Shown one piece after another: positions 35,552 through 43,874 of a DNA stretch of 64,000 nt. Each line of letters opens with the position of its first letter. Position 1 is the first letter of the stretch. The DNA lies in NCBI RefSeq assembly GCF_016679925.1, contig NZ_JAEQBW010000002.1, forward strand, positions 434,001 through 498,000, written 5' to 3'. Below the pieces are notes generated by a model, which searched no databases, was not told the DNA's origin, and was given only the letters and a program-made list of their open reading frames with translations. The stretch is from Marivirga aurantiaca. Lineage in GTDB: Bacteria; Bacteroidota; Bacteroidia; Cytophagales; Cyclobacteriaceae. The position numbers and the translations under genes were made by a program.

Positions 35552-37038
35552 GCAGTATGTCTCTTTATAAACTTAACTGCATTTACGATATCATTATGTA
35601 AAATGCGGTCATCTACTATTAACGGAATTTCTTGTCTAAAATTACGAATTAATTCTTCTAAAACAGGGCTGGTTTTTAAGGGTTTTCTGAAATCGATGGC
35701 TTGTGAGGCATTAATCATCTCAATTGCAAGAATTTGAGTGACATTTTCCAATACTTTGAAAAGTTTTGTACCGGCATTGGCACCCATACTTACATGGTCT
35801 TCCTGTCCGTTAGACGAAACAATAGAATCTACGGAGGCAGGTGTACATAGTTGCTTGTTTTGACTCACCAGGCTTGCCGCACTGTATTGTGGTATCATCA
35901 AACCTGAATTCAAACCGGGATTTATTACCAGGAAGTCAGGCAGACCGCGACTACCGGATACCAGCTGATAAGTTCTTCTTTCTGAAATATTGCCCAGTTC
36001 AGAGAGAGCAATGGCCAGGTAATCCAATATGAGCGCTAATGGTTGTCCATGGAAATTTCCTCCTGAGATAATTTCTCCTTCTTCAGGAAAAATATTTGGA
36101 TTGTCAGTCACTCCTGCTAATTCACGCTCCACAATATTTTGAGCAAAAGTCAGGGTATCTAAAGTAGCGCCATGCACCTGTGGTATGCAACGGAAACTGT
36201 ATGGATCCTGTACATGCTTTTTTTCCTGCTTAATAATCTCACTACCATTTAGTAAGTGTCGAATATCAGCAGCCACTGTCATTTGCCCCTGCTGGTTTCT
36301 TATTTGATGGATTTTGTGGTCAAAAGGTTCAATACGTCCATCAAACGCATCTAAAGAAATGGCACTGATAGTGTTGGCCCATTTTAGCAAATCCTGTCCT
36401 TTACAAACAGCATGAACTGCAAAAGCCCCCATAAACTGTGTGCCGTTTAATAAGGCGAGTCCTTCTTTGGCTTTTAAATGAATAGGTTCCCACTGCATTT
36501 TGGCCAATAAGGTTTCACCACTGATTTTCTCTCCTTTGAAATATACTTCTCCTTTGCCCAACAACGGCAGGGATAAATGGGCCAATGGTGCCAAATCTCC
36601 GGAGGCTCCCAAAGAGCCACTTTCATAAATCACCGGCAAAATATCTTCATTGTAAAAAGAAACCATTCTTTCTACAGTATTTAGGTGAATTCCGCTATAG
36701 CCATATGCCAGTGACTGGATTTTCAATAGCAACATCAATTTTACAATGCTTTGGGATATTTCAGGGCCTGTGCCGCAGGCATGCGACATTACCAGATTTG
36801 ACTGCAACTTCTCCAGATCATCTTTGGAAATATTCTTACTGTATAATGAACCAAATCCCGTATTGATTCCATAAACCGGTGCTTCAGAAGATTGGATATG
36901 CTGATCTAAAAAAGTCCTGCAAGTTGTAATGGCTTGCCTGGCTTCTTCAGAAAGCTCAATTTTTAGCTTGTTATCTATGATGCGTCTGATGTCAGATAGG
37001 GTGGGTGCGTTATGGCTTATGCTGTAAAAGTTACTCAT
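35548..37038 (-). CDS. hutH: Histidine ammonia-lyase
   Basis: 496 residues, the usual length. The MIO prosthetic group forms from A145-S146-G147 in GSLGASGDLAPLAHLSLP. Other family motifs: YGINTGFGSLYS at residue 56, LLNGTQFMGAF, QDPYSFRCIPQVHGA and GGNFHGQPLALILDYLAIAL. It deaminates histidine to urocanate, the first step of histidine use. No other hut genes are in the window; the next gene in the run is a T9SS cargo gene whose start overlaps the stop. Confidence 0.97.
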   Translation of the reverse strand: MSNFYSISHNAPTLSDIRRIIDNKLKIELSEEARQAITTCRTFLDQHIQSSEAPVYGINTGFGSLYSKNISKDDLEKLQSNLVMSHACGTGPEISQSIVKLMLLLKIQSLAYGYSGIHLNTVERMVSFYNEDILPVIYESGSLGASGDLAPLAHLSLPLLGKGEVYFKGEKISGETLLAKMQWEPIHLKAKEGLALLNGTQFMGAFAVHAVCKGQDLLKWANTISAISLDAFDGRIEPFDHKIHQIRNQQGQMTVAADIRHLLNGSEIIKQEKKHVQDPYSFRCIPQVHGATLDTLTFAQNIVERELAGVTDNPNIFPEEGEIISGGNFHGQPLALILDYLAIALSELGNISERRTYQLVSGSRGLPDFLVINPGLNSGLMIPQYSAASLVSQNKQLCTPASVDSIVSSNGQEDHVSMGANAGTKLFKVLENVTQILAIEMINASQAIDFRKPLKTSPVLEELIRNFRQEIPLIVDDRILHNDIVNAVKFIKRHTA

Positions 37039-37120
37039 AATTAAGAATTTTGCTAGTTGTTGTCAGCTAAAAGTTTTGTTGTATGATTGCCAAAAGGGGC
37101 TAATAATTTCAATTAAGTGT

Positions 37121-38500
37121 TTATTTAAGTCTATTTAATATTTCTGAAATGCTGAGGTTATCCTGGCTTCCCTCAGCCATATCTTTAAAAGTTAATAGGC
37201 CACTTTTCGTTTCTTCTGAGCCCACTACAATTACGAAAGGAATATTTTTATCATTTCCGTATTTCATTTGCTTTTTGAGTTTTACAGGCTCAGGGTATAA
37301 TTCTGATTTGATATTGTTTACACGTAGGGAATTCAATACTCTTAAACTGTAATTCCAGCTCTCCTGATCAAAGGCTACAATTAAAACCTGTGTACTTTCC
37401 TGGTGGGCATCAGGAAATAAATCCAACTCTTCCAATACATCATAGATTCGGTCTACACCAAATGAAATACCTACTCCACTTACATCAGGCAGTCCAAAGT
37501 TATCCGTTAAACCATCATATCTGCCACCACCTGAAATGCTTCCCATTTCCACATTTTTAGGTTTTACTTCAAATATAGCTCCTGTATAGTAGGAGAGGCC
37601 TCTGGCCAATGTCACATCTAATTCCAGTTGAGGTACATCTGCCCCCAGTCCTTGTAGGATGGAGAAAACTTCTTCCAATTCAGCTATTCCTTTGCTACCT
37701 ATTTCAGAGTCTTTCAAGAATGCTTTTAAATGAGTAATCTGTTCGAAATTGTCACCTTTTAAGGAAAAAAGTGGTGTTATTTTTTCTAAAGAGGCTGCTG
37801 AAAAACCTCTTTCGGCTAATTCTTCTTTTACTTTTTCCTCACCAATTTTATCCAGTTTATCTATAGCCACTGCAAAATCGGTTTCTTTACCACTTGCGCC
37901 AATTACTTCTACAATGCCACTTAAAACTTTTCTGTTGTTGATTTTAATAGCGTAATCTAAAGTATCCGGTTTTGTTTGTTGCAGGTTTTGAAATACCTCC
38001 TGTATCATCAGTACGATTTCTGCTTCACATAATAAGGAGTTGGTGCCAATGGCATCGGCATCGCACTGGTAAAATTCTCTGTAGCGGCCTTTCTGTGGTC
38101 TGTCTGCTCTCCATACAGGCTGAATCTGATAGCGCTTGAAAGGAAAAGTCAGCTCATGCTGATGCATGACCACAAAACGGGCAAAAGGAACTGTGAGGTC
38201 GTATCGGAGACCTTTTTCTGAAATTGCCGGCAATAATTCTTTGGAGGATTTTAGACCTTGTTCAGTTGATTTAGATAAGAAATCACCGGAATTCAATATT
38301 TTAAACAATAACTGATCACCCTCATCACCATATTTACCCTGAAGTACACTTAAATTTTCCATGGCAGGCGTTTCAATGGGTGCATAGCCATATTTTTGGT
38401 ATACTTTTTTGATGGTATCCAGAATAAAATAGCGTTTGGTCATTACGGCAGGCCCGAAATCACGTGTTCCTTTAGGTAAAGAGGGTTTTTGTTTACTCAT
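37121..38500 (-). CDS. hisS: Histidyl-tRNA synthetase
   Basis: 459 residues from the ATG at 38500 (MSKQKPSLPKGTRDFGP); an in-frame TTG seven codons upstream is disregarded. Class II motifs are clear: PKGTRDFGP in motif 1 region, KRYQIQPVWRADRPQKGRYR with EFYQCDADAIG (motif 2), the histidine A loops LDVTLARGLSYYTGAIFEV and GSISGGGRYDGL, and motif 3 GISFGVDRIYDVL. The C-terminal anticodon-binding domain starts near QVLIVAFDQES. It charges tRNA-His in the cytoplasm. Confidence 0.97.
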   Translation of the reverse strand: MSKQKPSLPKGTRDFGPAVMTKRYFILDTIKKVYQKYGYAPIETPAMENLSVLQGKYGDEGDQLLFKILNSGDFLSKSTEQGLKSSKELLPAISEKGLRYDLTVPFARFVVMHQHELTFPFKRYQIQPVWRADRPQKGRYREFYQCDADAIGTNSLLCEAEIVLMIQEVFQNLQQTKPDTLDYAIKINNRKVLSGIVEVIGASGKETDFAVAIDKLDKIGEEKVKEELAERGFSAASLEKITPLFSLKGDNFEQITHLKAFLKDSEIGSKGIAELEEVFSILQGLGADVPQLELDVTLARGLSYYTGAIFEVKPKNVEMGSISGGGRYDGLTDNFGLPDVSGVGISFGVDRIYDVLEELDLFPDAHQESTQVLIVAFDQESWNYSLRVLNSLRVNNIKSELYPEPVKLKKQMKYGNDKNIPFVIVVGSEETKSGLLTFKDMAEGSQDNLSISEILNRLK

Positions 38501-38604
38501 TGCATTTTTATTTACGTGCAAAACTACAAAAATTGTGATTCAAGCATCAATTATTCCTCAATTCCCTTTAAAATATTTTAATAAGGTTATGCATGTTTAG
38601 CTAA

Positions 38605-38620
38605 AATTTATATCTTTGCA
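38605..38620 (+). promoter_or_regulatory. Likely Bacteroidota promoter -7 box for the small basic protein gene
   Basis: TATCTTTGCA at 38611-38620 contains TAnnTTTG, the -7 consensus, about 25 bases before the ATG, in the short divergent gap. A -33 box is not clear. Confidence 0.5.
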
Positions 38621-38644
38621 CTCCAATTTGATAAAGAAGTAACC

Positions 38645-38965
38645 ATGGCAGGAACAAGTCTTAAAAGAAAAGCTAGAAAAAATAGAGTAGTAGCTAAGAA
38701 GAGAGTTGATAATATTAAACGTTTACAGCAAAAACCGGTCATCAAAAATGTTGATGTTGAGGAAATAAAAGCTGAATTTGATAAAGCAGGTAAAAAACCT
38801 ACACCAAAGAAAGCTGAAGAAACTCCTAAAGGAACTGTAGCGGAAGCTAAAACTGAAGATGCTCCAACAGCTAAAAAAGAAGCTCCTAAGAAAAAGGCAG
38901 CTACTAAAAAATCTGATGATGCTCCAAAAGCAAAGAAAGCAGAAGACAAAAAAGAAGATAAATAA
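38645..38965 (+). CDS. Small basic protein with Lys/Ala/Pro-rich histone-H1-like tail
   Basis: 106 residues. Residues 1-45 are basic and helical (LKRKARKNRVVAKKRVDNIK), and the rest is a low-complexity tail of KKA, PKK, TPKK and APKKKAATKKS units mixed with Asp/Glu, ending EDKKEDK. It resembles the H1-like Hc1/HctA-type or Lys-rich tails of bacterial nucleoid proteins, but no fold can be assigned; a ribosome- or nucleic-acid-associated role is inferred. It has its own promoter-like box and a strong terminator, so it is probably well expressed. The complementary strand also holds a long open frame, which mirrors the repetitive codons and is not taken as a gene. Confidence 0.8.
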   Translation: MAGTSLKRKARKNRVVAKKRVDNIKRLQQKPVIKNVDVEEIKAEFDKAGKKPTPKKAEETPKGTVAEAKTEDAPTAKKEAPKKKAATKKSDDAPKAKKAEDKKEDK

Positions 38966-38990
38966 TAGAATATTTACACATATATTTTTG

Positions 38991-39016
38991 AAAGCGAACC
39001 CCAGGGTTCGCTTTTT
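38991..39016 (+). terminator. Rho-independent terminator after the small basic protein gene
   Basis: AAAGCGAACC pairs with GGTTCGCTTT over a four-base loop and is followed by T residues, 26 bases after the stop. Confidence 0.9.
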
Positions 39017-39089
39017 CTGTTTATACTGTTTTGGGAAGTCTAGTGTTTAAATCCCTATCTTACTTATTTCTTGAGAAGCTTTTCCAACT

Positions 39090-40115
39090 ATGAATAATAC
39101 CGCTCTTCTTTCTGTCCGGAATATTTGCAAGCAGTTTGATGAATTTGAAGTATTGCACTCGATTGATTTATCTGTGAAGAAAGCAGAGATCCATGCCATC
39201 ATGGGGAGGAGTGGGGTAGGAAAAACCACTTTATTAAAAATATTGGCTGGTTTAATTGCTGCTGATAGTGGAACAGTATTATATCAAAATATTCCTCTTG
39301 AAAATCCTGATGAAGCCTTGATTCCTGGTCATGAAGAATTGGCTTATATGGCTCAGGATTTCCGCTTGCTAAAAAACAGGTCAGTAGAGGAAAACCTGAA
39401 AGATGCTTTGCTGGCTTATAATGATAATTTTGCTGAAGAGCAAAAAACCTTGTTATTAAAGCTGATGAGATTGGAACCTCTTAAGGACAAGCGAATTGAG
39501 TTATTGTCAGGAGGAGAAAAACAACGATTGGCTATAGCAAGGGCCATGGCTACACAGCCTGAAGTGTTATTGCTGGATGAGCCATTTACACAACTGGATA
39601 AATCTACCAGGCAACTCCTAATGGATGCTTTGAAGGAAATCAGAGCAGAATTGGCAACTGCTATTATATTTGTGACCCATGATGTAAATGAAGCTTTTTA
39701 TCTCGCGGATTATATCCATATCCTGGAAGATCGACAGATTATGCAAACTGGTACCCCACAACAAATTTATCAACGACCCGGTAATGCCAGGGTGGCTAAC
39801 TTGATAGGCTTGTTTAACCAAATCCCAATTAATGAAATAAATGAGAATAGGGAGAATGCGACTTTGCTGATGGAAACTGAGCAGTATGGTGTTTGGCCGG
39901 ACAAACTCATCATGTTAACTGGAACTGAAGAAATGGACTACTCATTGAAAGGAGTTGTAAAGTCTGTTAATTTCATGGGTGCTTTTTTTCTCTTAAAAGT
40001 GGAAACTTCCACTGGCTTTATATTTCATGCCAATCAGGCCCAATTTTCTGGTAAATCAGGAGATGAAGTAGCTTTTGGCATTAATAATGAAGATTTGATT
40101 GTGTTTGATAGTTGA
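39090..40115 (+). CDS. ABC transporter ATP-binding protein with TOBE-like C-terminal domain
   Basis: 341 residues. Walker A GRSGVGKTTLLKIL near residue 40, Q-loop MAQDFRLL, signature LLSGGEKQRLAIARAMA, Walker B VLLLDEPFTQLD and switch His in FVTHDVNEAFYL. The C-terminal ~70 residues (MDYSLKGVVKSVNFMGAFFL) fit a TOBE regulatory domain of the CUT1/MOI families (PotA/CysA-like importers). No permease or binding-protein gene is adjacent, so the transported substrate is unknown. A short degraded echo of its last codons lies 900 bases downstream (see findings). Confidence 0.93.
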   Translation: MNNTALLSVRNICKQFDEFEVLHSIDLSVKKAEIHAIMGRSGVGKTTLLKILAGLIAADSGTVLYQNIPLENPDEALIPGHEELAYMAQDFRLLKNRSVEENLKDALLAYNDNFAEEQKTLLLKLMRLEPLKDKRIELLSGGEKQRLAIARAMATQPEVLLLDEPFTQLDKSTRQLLMDALKEIRAELATAIIFVTHDVNEAFYLADYIHILEDRQIMQTGTPQQIYQRPGNARVANLIGLFNQIPINEINENRENATLLMETEQYGVWPDKLIMLTGTEEMDYSLKGVVKSVNFMGAFFLLKVETSTGFIFHANQAQFSGKSGDEVAFGINNEDLIVFDS

Positions 40116-40120
40116 GAGAA

Positions 40121-40152
40121 GGACACGAGCAGCTGAAAGCTCGCGCCAGCTA
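40121..40152 (+). repeat. REP palindrome 1 (direct)
   Basis: GGACACGAGC...GCTCGCGCCAGC: inner stem CGAGC/GCTCG, five bases after the ABC gene stop. First of three REP units on the left of the RAYT gene. Confidence 0.8.
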
Positions 40153-40160
40153 AGGGGTAA

Positions 40161-40189
40161 GTACACGAGCTAAAGGCTCAAGCCAGCTA
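40161..40189 (+). repeat. REP palindrome 2 (direct, diverged stem)
   Basis: GTACACGAGC...GGCTCAAGCCAGC, nine bases after REP 1. The stem is less perfect than in REP 4. Confidence 0.7.
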
Positions 40190-40249
40190 AATATTTTACT
40201 GTCGTCTGAAATAAAAGAACCGGACATTATGGCTAAGAAAAAATCAGTG

Positions 40250-40274
40250 TTGGTGCGAGCTTTCAGCTCGTACC
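40250..40274 (-). repeat. REP palindrome 3 (inverted)
   Basis: TTGGTGCGAGCTTTCAGCTCGTACC is the reverse complement of the REP consensus (GTACGAGCTGAAAGCTCGCACC) and closes the left block, 14 bases before the end of the RAYT gene. Confidence 0.8.
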
Positions 40275-40288
40275 TCCATTGTTCCTTT

Positions 40289-40834
40289 TTATATAAAATC
40301 AATATCCAACAGCCCTTTCCCTCCACTATAGTCAATTGCGCTGCTGTATTTCCAGAAATGAGGCACTGAAACAAAACCTGCCTCAACTGGATTATTGTGA
40401 ATATAATTAACTTTCTGGTCTATTATTTCAGGGCTCCACAATTCAATTGGCTGGTTATTCTGTTGCCAAAATTGGCTATTCTTTACATTGCTGTTTTTCA
40501 TTCCTGCTCTTTCAAACATCCATAGAATCCATTCTTTTCTGCTTTCCTGTGGGTTGTTTGCAATTAAGAATTGAATTTTCTTTGATGTAAAAGTTTTAAA
40601 ATCCCGCATTAAGTCTCCTGGATTATTTTCTTTTGCACGGAATATAAAATGGGTATGGCTGGGCATTAAGCACCAGGAGAATATTTCCATTCCTTTGTTT
40701 TTGCGGCAAAAATCTAAGCTCTTTAAGATTTCCCAACAATATAAGTCTCTTACAAAAACATCGATCCAATATACTGTTGCAAAGCTTACAAAATACAAAC
40801 CTTCCTTGTTGCGGAACTTATATTTACGACTCAT
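40289..40834 (-). mobile_element. REP-associated tyrosine transposase (RAYT, Y1/HUH)
   Basis: 181 residues of the transposase_17/IS200-like family. The HUH-type metal motif is CLMPSHTHFIFRA (H60, H62) and the catalytic Tyr is Y144 in DQKVNYIHNNPVEAG; the C-terminal HFWKYSSAIDY is the usual ending. RAYTs are domesticated single-strand transposases that cut and mobilise REP palindromes. Here the intact gene sits exactly between two blocks of three REP palindromes each, with the same orientation pattern on both sides. The reading frame has no stop or frameshift, so the element may still be active. Confidence 0.92.
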
Positions 40835-40896
40835 GAAATGAATTTTTCAATGACCTTACTAAATTAATAAAAGTATTTGAAATAATTATTGATTGC

Positions 40897-40924
40897 GGAC
40901 ACGAGCTGAAAGCTCGCGCCAACT
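40897..40924 (+). repeat. REP palindrome 4 (direct)
   Basis: GGACACGAGCTGAAAGCTCGCGCCAACT: eight-base palindrome CGAGCT/AGCTCG with two-base loop region. First unit of the right block, 62 bases before the RAYT start. Confidence 0.85.
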
Positions 40925-41045
40925 CAAGTTTTCGTCAACCATTCCAGCTAAGTATCAGATTTAAAATATTGAATTTCAGTAACAAATTAGCTTTATGAAT
41001 TTATTATCAAAATGATATGATTGGGTTTGATAGTTTAAGAGATAA

Positions 41046-41072
41046 GTACACGAGCTGAGCTTGCGCCAGCTA
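41046..41072 (+). repeat. REP palindrome 5 (direct, shortened loop)
   Basis: GTACACGAGCTGAGCTTGCGCCAGC lacks a few loop bases relative to REP 4. Confidence 0.75.
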
Positions 41073-41102
41073 ATTGTTACAGGCATTGGAATTGATCTAA
41101 AG

Positions 41103-41127
41103 TTGGTGCGAGCTTGTAGCTCGTACC
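41103..41127 (-). repeat. REP palindrome 6 (inverted)
   Basis: TTGGTGCGAGCTTGTAGCTCGTACC, inverted like REP 3; it ends 11 bases before the stop side of the phosphodiesterase gene. Confidence 0.8.
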
Positions 41128-41138
41128 ACTGGAACTAA

Positions 41139-41645
41139 TCAGCCTATCACTCCACGTTTGCCCAATTCAATCACTTCCATTTTACTGATTTTTTTATTAT
41201 CTATTTCAAAGCGTAAAAGCGTTCTCATTTGATGAAAACCCTGCTTTCCGGCAGCACCAGGGTTAAGGTACAATAACTTGTTATGTTTGGGGTCGGTAAT
41301 TACCCTGAGTATATGGGAATGACCACACACAAATATATCTGGTTGTACTTCTTTAATGATTTTTTTGATACGTGGATTATAATGAGGCGGCTTTCCACCG
41401 ATATGGCTCATAAATATTTTTAAACCTTCTCTTTCGAAATGTAAATCTTCGGGATAGAGTTTCTGAAATTCAGGTGTGTCAATATTTCCATACACAGCCA
41501 GGGTAGGAGCTATGAGGTTGAGCTTTTCTATAATCTGCCCTTCACCTATATCCCCTGCATGCCATATTTCATCACAATTCCCAAAATAATCAGGTATAGT
41601 TTCATCATAGTAGCCATGGGTGTCAGAAATTAAACCTATTTTCAT
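41139..41645 (-). CDS. YfcE/MJ0936-type metallophosphoesterase
   Basis: 168 residues. Calcineurin-like fold with the metal ligands in LISDTHGYYD (residues 4-13), HAGDIGEG, VYGNIDTPE, MSHIGGKPPH and VCGHSHILR. This short family hydrolyses phosphodiesters or small phosphate esters in vitro; the natural substrate is not established. It lies beside the right REP block on the minus strand and appears monocistronic. Confidence 0.9.
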   Translation of the reverse strand: MKIGLISDTHGYYDETIPDYFGNCDEIWHAGDIGEGQIIEKLNLIAPTLAVYGNIDTPEFQKLYPEDLHFEREGLKIFMSHIGGKPPHYNPRIKKIIKEVQPDIFVCGHSHILRVITDPKHNKLLYLNPGAAGKQGFHQMRTLLRFEIDNKKISKMEVIELGKRGVIG

Positions 41646-41689
41646 TTGTTAACTTTAATATGAATTTTAAGGAATGCGTATTTATGTGA

Positions 41690-41746
41690 GGCCTGTGGGT
41701 CACAGGCCTTGGGTATAAGGGTGAAAAGGCCTGTGATGTACAGATC
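41690..41746. repeat. Two copies of a second palindromic repeat
   Basis: GGCCTGTGGGTCACAGGCC (41690-41708) is a perfect eight-base stem with a three-base loop; a decayed copy GGCCTGTGATGTACAGATC follows at 41728-41746, both preceded by GTGA and followed by CTTGG. The sequence differs from the RAYT-linked REP. Confidence 0.65.
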
Positions 41747-41853
41747 TTGGCAATGAGGTTGTTTACATCTTAGGATTATGATGTTATTAATTATATACTC
41801 TTTACCGAATAGATCTTGCACTTCAACACATCAACACTTCAAAACTTAATCAC

Positions 41854-43575
41854 CTAGATATCCATATCATCTAATAAGCCTTTTATCTTATCACCCAGCG
41901 CTTTAAATTCTTTTTCAAACGATTCTTTATTTAAAAGCTTTGAATTCACACTCACGTAGAATTTTATCTTGGGCTCTGTACCTGAAGGTCTGGCCGAAAT
42001 TTTGCTACCATCTTCAAGGAAAAACTGCAATACATTGGAAGAAGGGAAATTGAGTTGGGATTTGTCACCACTTTCTATATCCTTTTCAGTACCTGTTTTG
42101 TAATCCCTCATCTTGATTACCTTCACACCATTAATGCGCGGAGGTGTGTTCTCCCTGAATCGAGTCATCATTTTTTGGATTTCTTCACTACCGGAAATTC
42201 CTTTTTTAGTAATGGAAATCAAATCTTCTCTGTAAAGACCAAATTTGAGGTACATTTCTATCATGTAATCATATAAGGTCATCCCTTTTGATTTGACATA
42301 AGCTGTCATTTCTGCTATCATTACAGCAGCAGCTATCGCATCTTTGTCGCGAACGAAATCACTGATCATATAACCATAACTTTCTTCTCCGCCACCAATG
42401 AATCGTTCCTTGCCTTCCAAATCCCTGATTAATCCGGCTATGTGCTTAAAGCCAGTCAAAGTGTCATAACTTTTCACATGAAAACCATCGGCTATTGCTG
42501 TCATGAGCTCTGTGGTCACAATGGTTTTCACAATGAATTCCTTACCGGTGAATTTACCGAGATCTTTCCAGCGACTTAGCAGGTAGTAAATAAGCATGGA
42601 ACCTGTTTGGTTTCCATTAAGCAATTCGAAGTCATTTTTATCATTTTTAATAGCAATACCAATTCTGTCCGCATCCGGATCGGTGGCCATTACTATGTCT
42701 GCATCTATAGATTCAGCCATAGCCAACGACATTTTCATCGCTTCCTTTTCTTCCGGATTAGGATAAACTACCGTAGGGAAGTTACCGTCAGGCGTGGATT
42801 GCGCTTCCACAAGGTGTACATTATTGAACCCATAGTTTTGCAATGCTTTTGGCACAAGCGTTATACCGGTTCCATGTATTGGGGAAAAAACAATTTTTAT
42901 TGATTTCTCCTCTTTGGTTGCTGCCGGGAAAAGAGTGAGATTTTGCACCTTTTTCAAATAAGCTTTATCAACGTCATCACCTATGTATTCAATCAGTTCT
43001 TTAGTGCCGGAGAAATTGACATCGTCTATCGATTTGATTGCCTGTACTTCTTTCATCACATTCACATCATGAGGCTCAATAAGTTGGGCGCCATCTGTCC
43101 AATAGGCTTTGTAGCCATTATATTCTTTTGGATTATGAGAAGCTGTAAGAACCACCCCACTTTTACAACCAAAATGCCTGATAGCAAATGACAGTTCCGG
43201 GGTGGGTCTTAATCCGTCAAAGAAATAAACCTTTATTCCGTTGGCAGTAAAAACATCAGCTACGGTTTTGGCAAAGGTGTCACTATTGTTTCTGCAATCA
43301 TGCGCAATGGCAACCGAAACTCCGCCTTCAGTGAAAGTTTTGTTGAGATAGTTGGAAAGCCCTTGTGTGGCCATCCCCAAAGTATAGCGGTTAATCCGGT
43401 TGGTTCCAACTCCCATGATACCCCGCAATCCACCGGTTCCAAATTCAAGGTCCTGATAAAAAGATTCCTTAAATTCTTCCGGCCTGTCTGCTTGCATTTC
43501 ACGAATGCTATCTTTGGTTTTGTCATCAACTGATTGGCTATTAAGCCAGTTTTGAGCTCTTTCTTCGGTTGTCAT
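41854..43575 (-). CDS. Phosphohexomutase (phosphoglucomutase/phosphomannomutase family)
   Basis: 573 residues, the size of the PGM2/phosphopentomutase-like bacterial subgroup. FGTGGLRGIMGVGTNR at the start, the phosphoserine loop VVLTASHNPKEYNGYKAYW, metal-binding ATDPDADRIGIAI, sugar-binding GGGEESYGY and C-terminal phosphate-binding ARPSGTEPKIKFYVS. It interconverts hexose 1- and 6-phosphates, feeding glycan synthesis and glycogen use. Monocistronic on the minus strand. Confidence 0.94.
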   Translation of the reverse strand: MTTEERAQNWLNSQSVDDKTKDSIREMQADRPEEFKESFYQDLEFGTGGLRGIMGVGTNRINRYTLGMATQGLSNYLNKTFTEGGVSVAIAHDCRNNSDTFAKTVADVFTANGIKVYFFDGLRPTPELSFAIRHFGCKSGVVLTASHNPKEYNGYKAYWTDGAQLIEPHDVNVMKEVQAIKSIDDVNFSGTKELIEYIGDDVDKAYLKKVQNLTLFPAATKEEKSIKIVFSPIHGTGITLVPKALQNYGFNNVHLVEAQSTPDGNFPTVVYPNPEEKEAMKMSLAMAESIDADIVMATDPDADRIGIAIKNDKNDFELLNGNQTGSMLIYYLLSRWKDLGKFTGKEFIVKTIVTTELMTAIADGFHVKSYDTLTGFKHIAGLIRDLEGKERFIGGGEESYGYMISDFVRDKDAIAAAVMIAEMTAYVKSKGMTLYDYMIEMYLKFGLYREDLISITKKGISGSEEIQKMMTRFRENTPPRINGVKVIKMRDYKTGTEKDIESGDKSQLNFPSSNVLQFFLEDGSKISARPSGTEPKIKFYVSVNSKLLNKESFEKEFKALGDKIKGLLDDMDI

Positions 43576-43746
43576 TAGATTTGCTTTTAAATTGGTTTAA
43601 TGAAATTTCAATATTGGATGATTGAGTTATCATCTATACACACTGCATCATACGGATGATTGTTATTATTTGTCAATCAAGATAACTTTTTTTATTTGTT
43701 TTGGTCAAAAAAAACTATAACAAAAGGCGGTTTTTTTATAAAGTAT

Positions 43747-43774
43747 AAAAGCCTCAGATTTTTCCGAGGCTTTT
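43747..43774 (-). terminator. Terminator downstream of hppD
   Basis: AAAAGCCTC pairs with GAGGCTTTT over a ten-base loop about 100 bases after the hppD stop on the minus strand; four T residues follow. Confidence 0.7.
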
Positions 43775-43874
43775 CAATTATATAGATTGCTGCTGAGACT
43801 TTAGTTTGATTACCACTGAAGTTACCTTCTAAATTGTAATTCCCTAATGCTCAATTCTCAACACTTGATTTCTT

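Noticed and set aside
38608-38949. Open frame of 113 codons antisense to the small basic protein gene
   Set aside because: It results from the repetitive Lys/Ala codons; the plus strand has promoter-like box, terminator and a better protein.
39090-40115. Complete ABC importer operon
   Set aside because: Only the ATPase is present; neighbours are the small basic protein and the REP/RAYT island.
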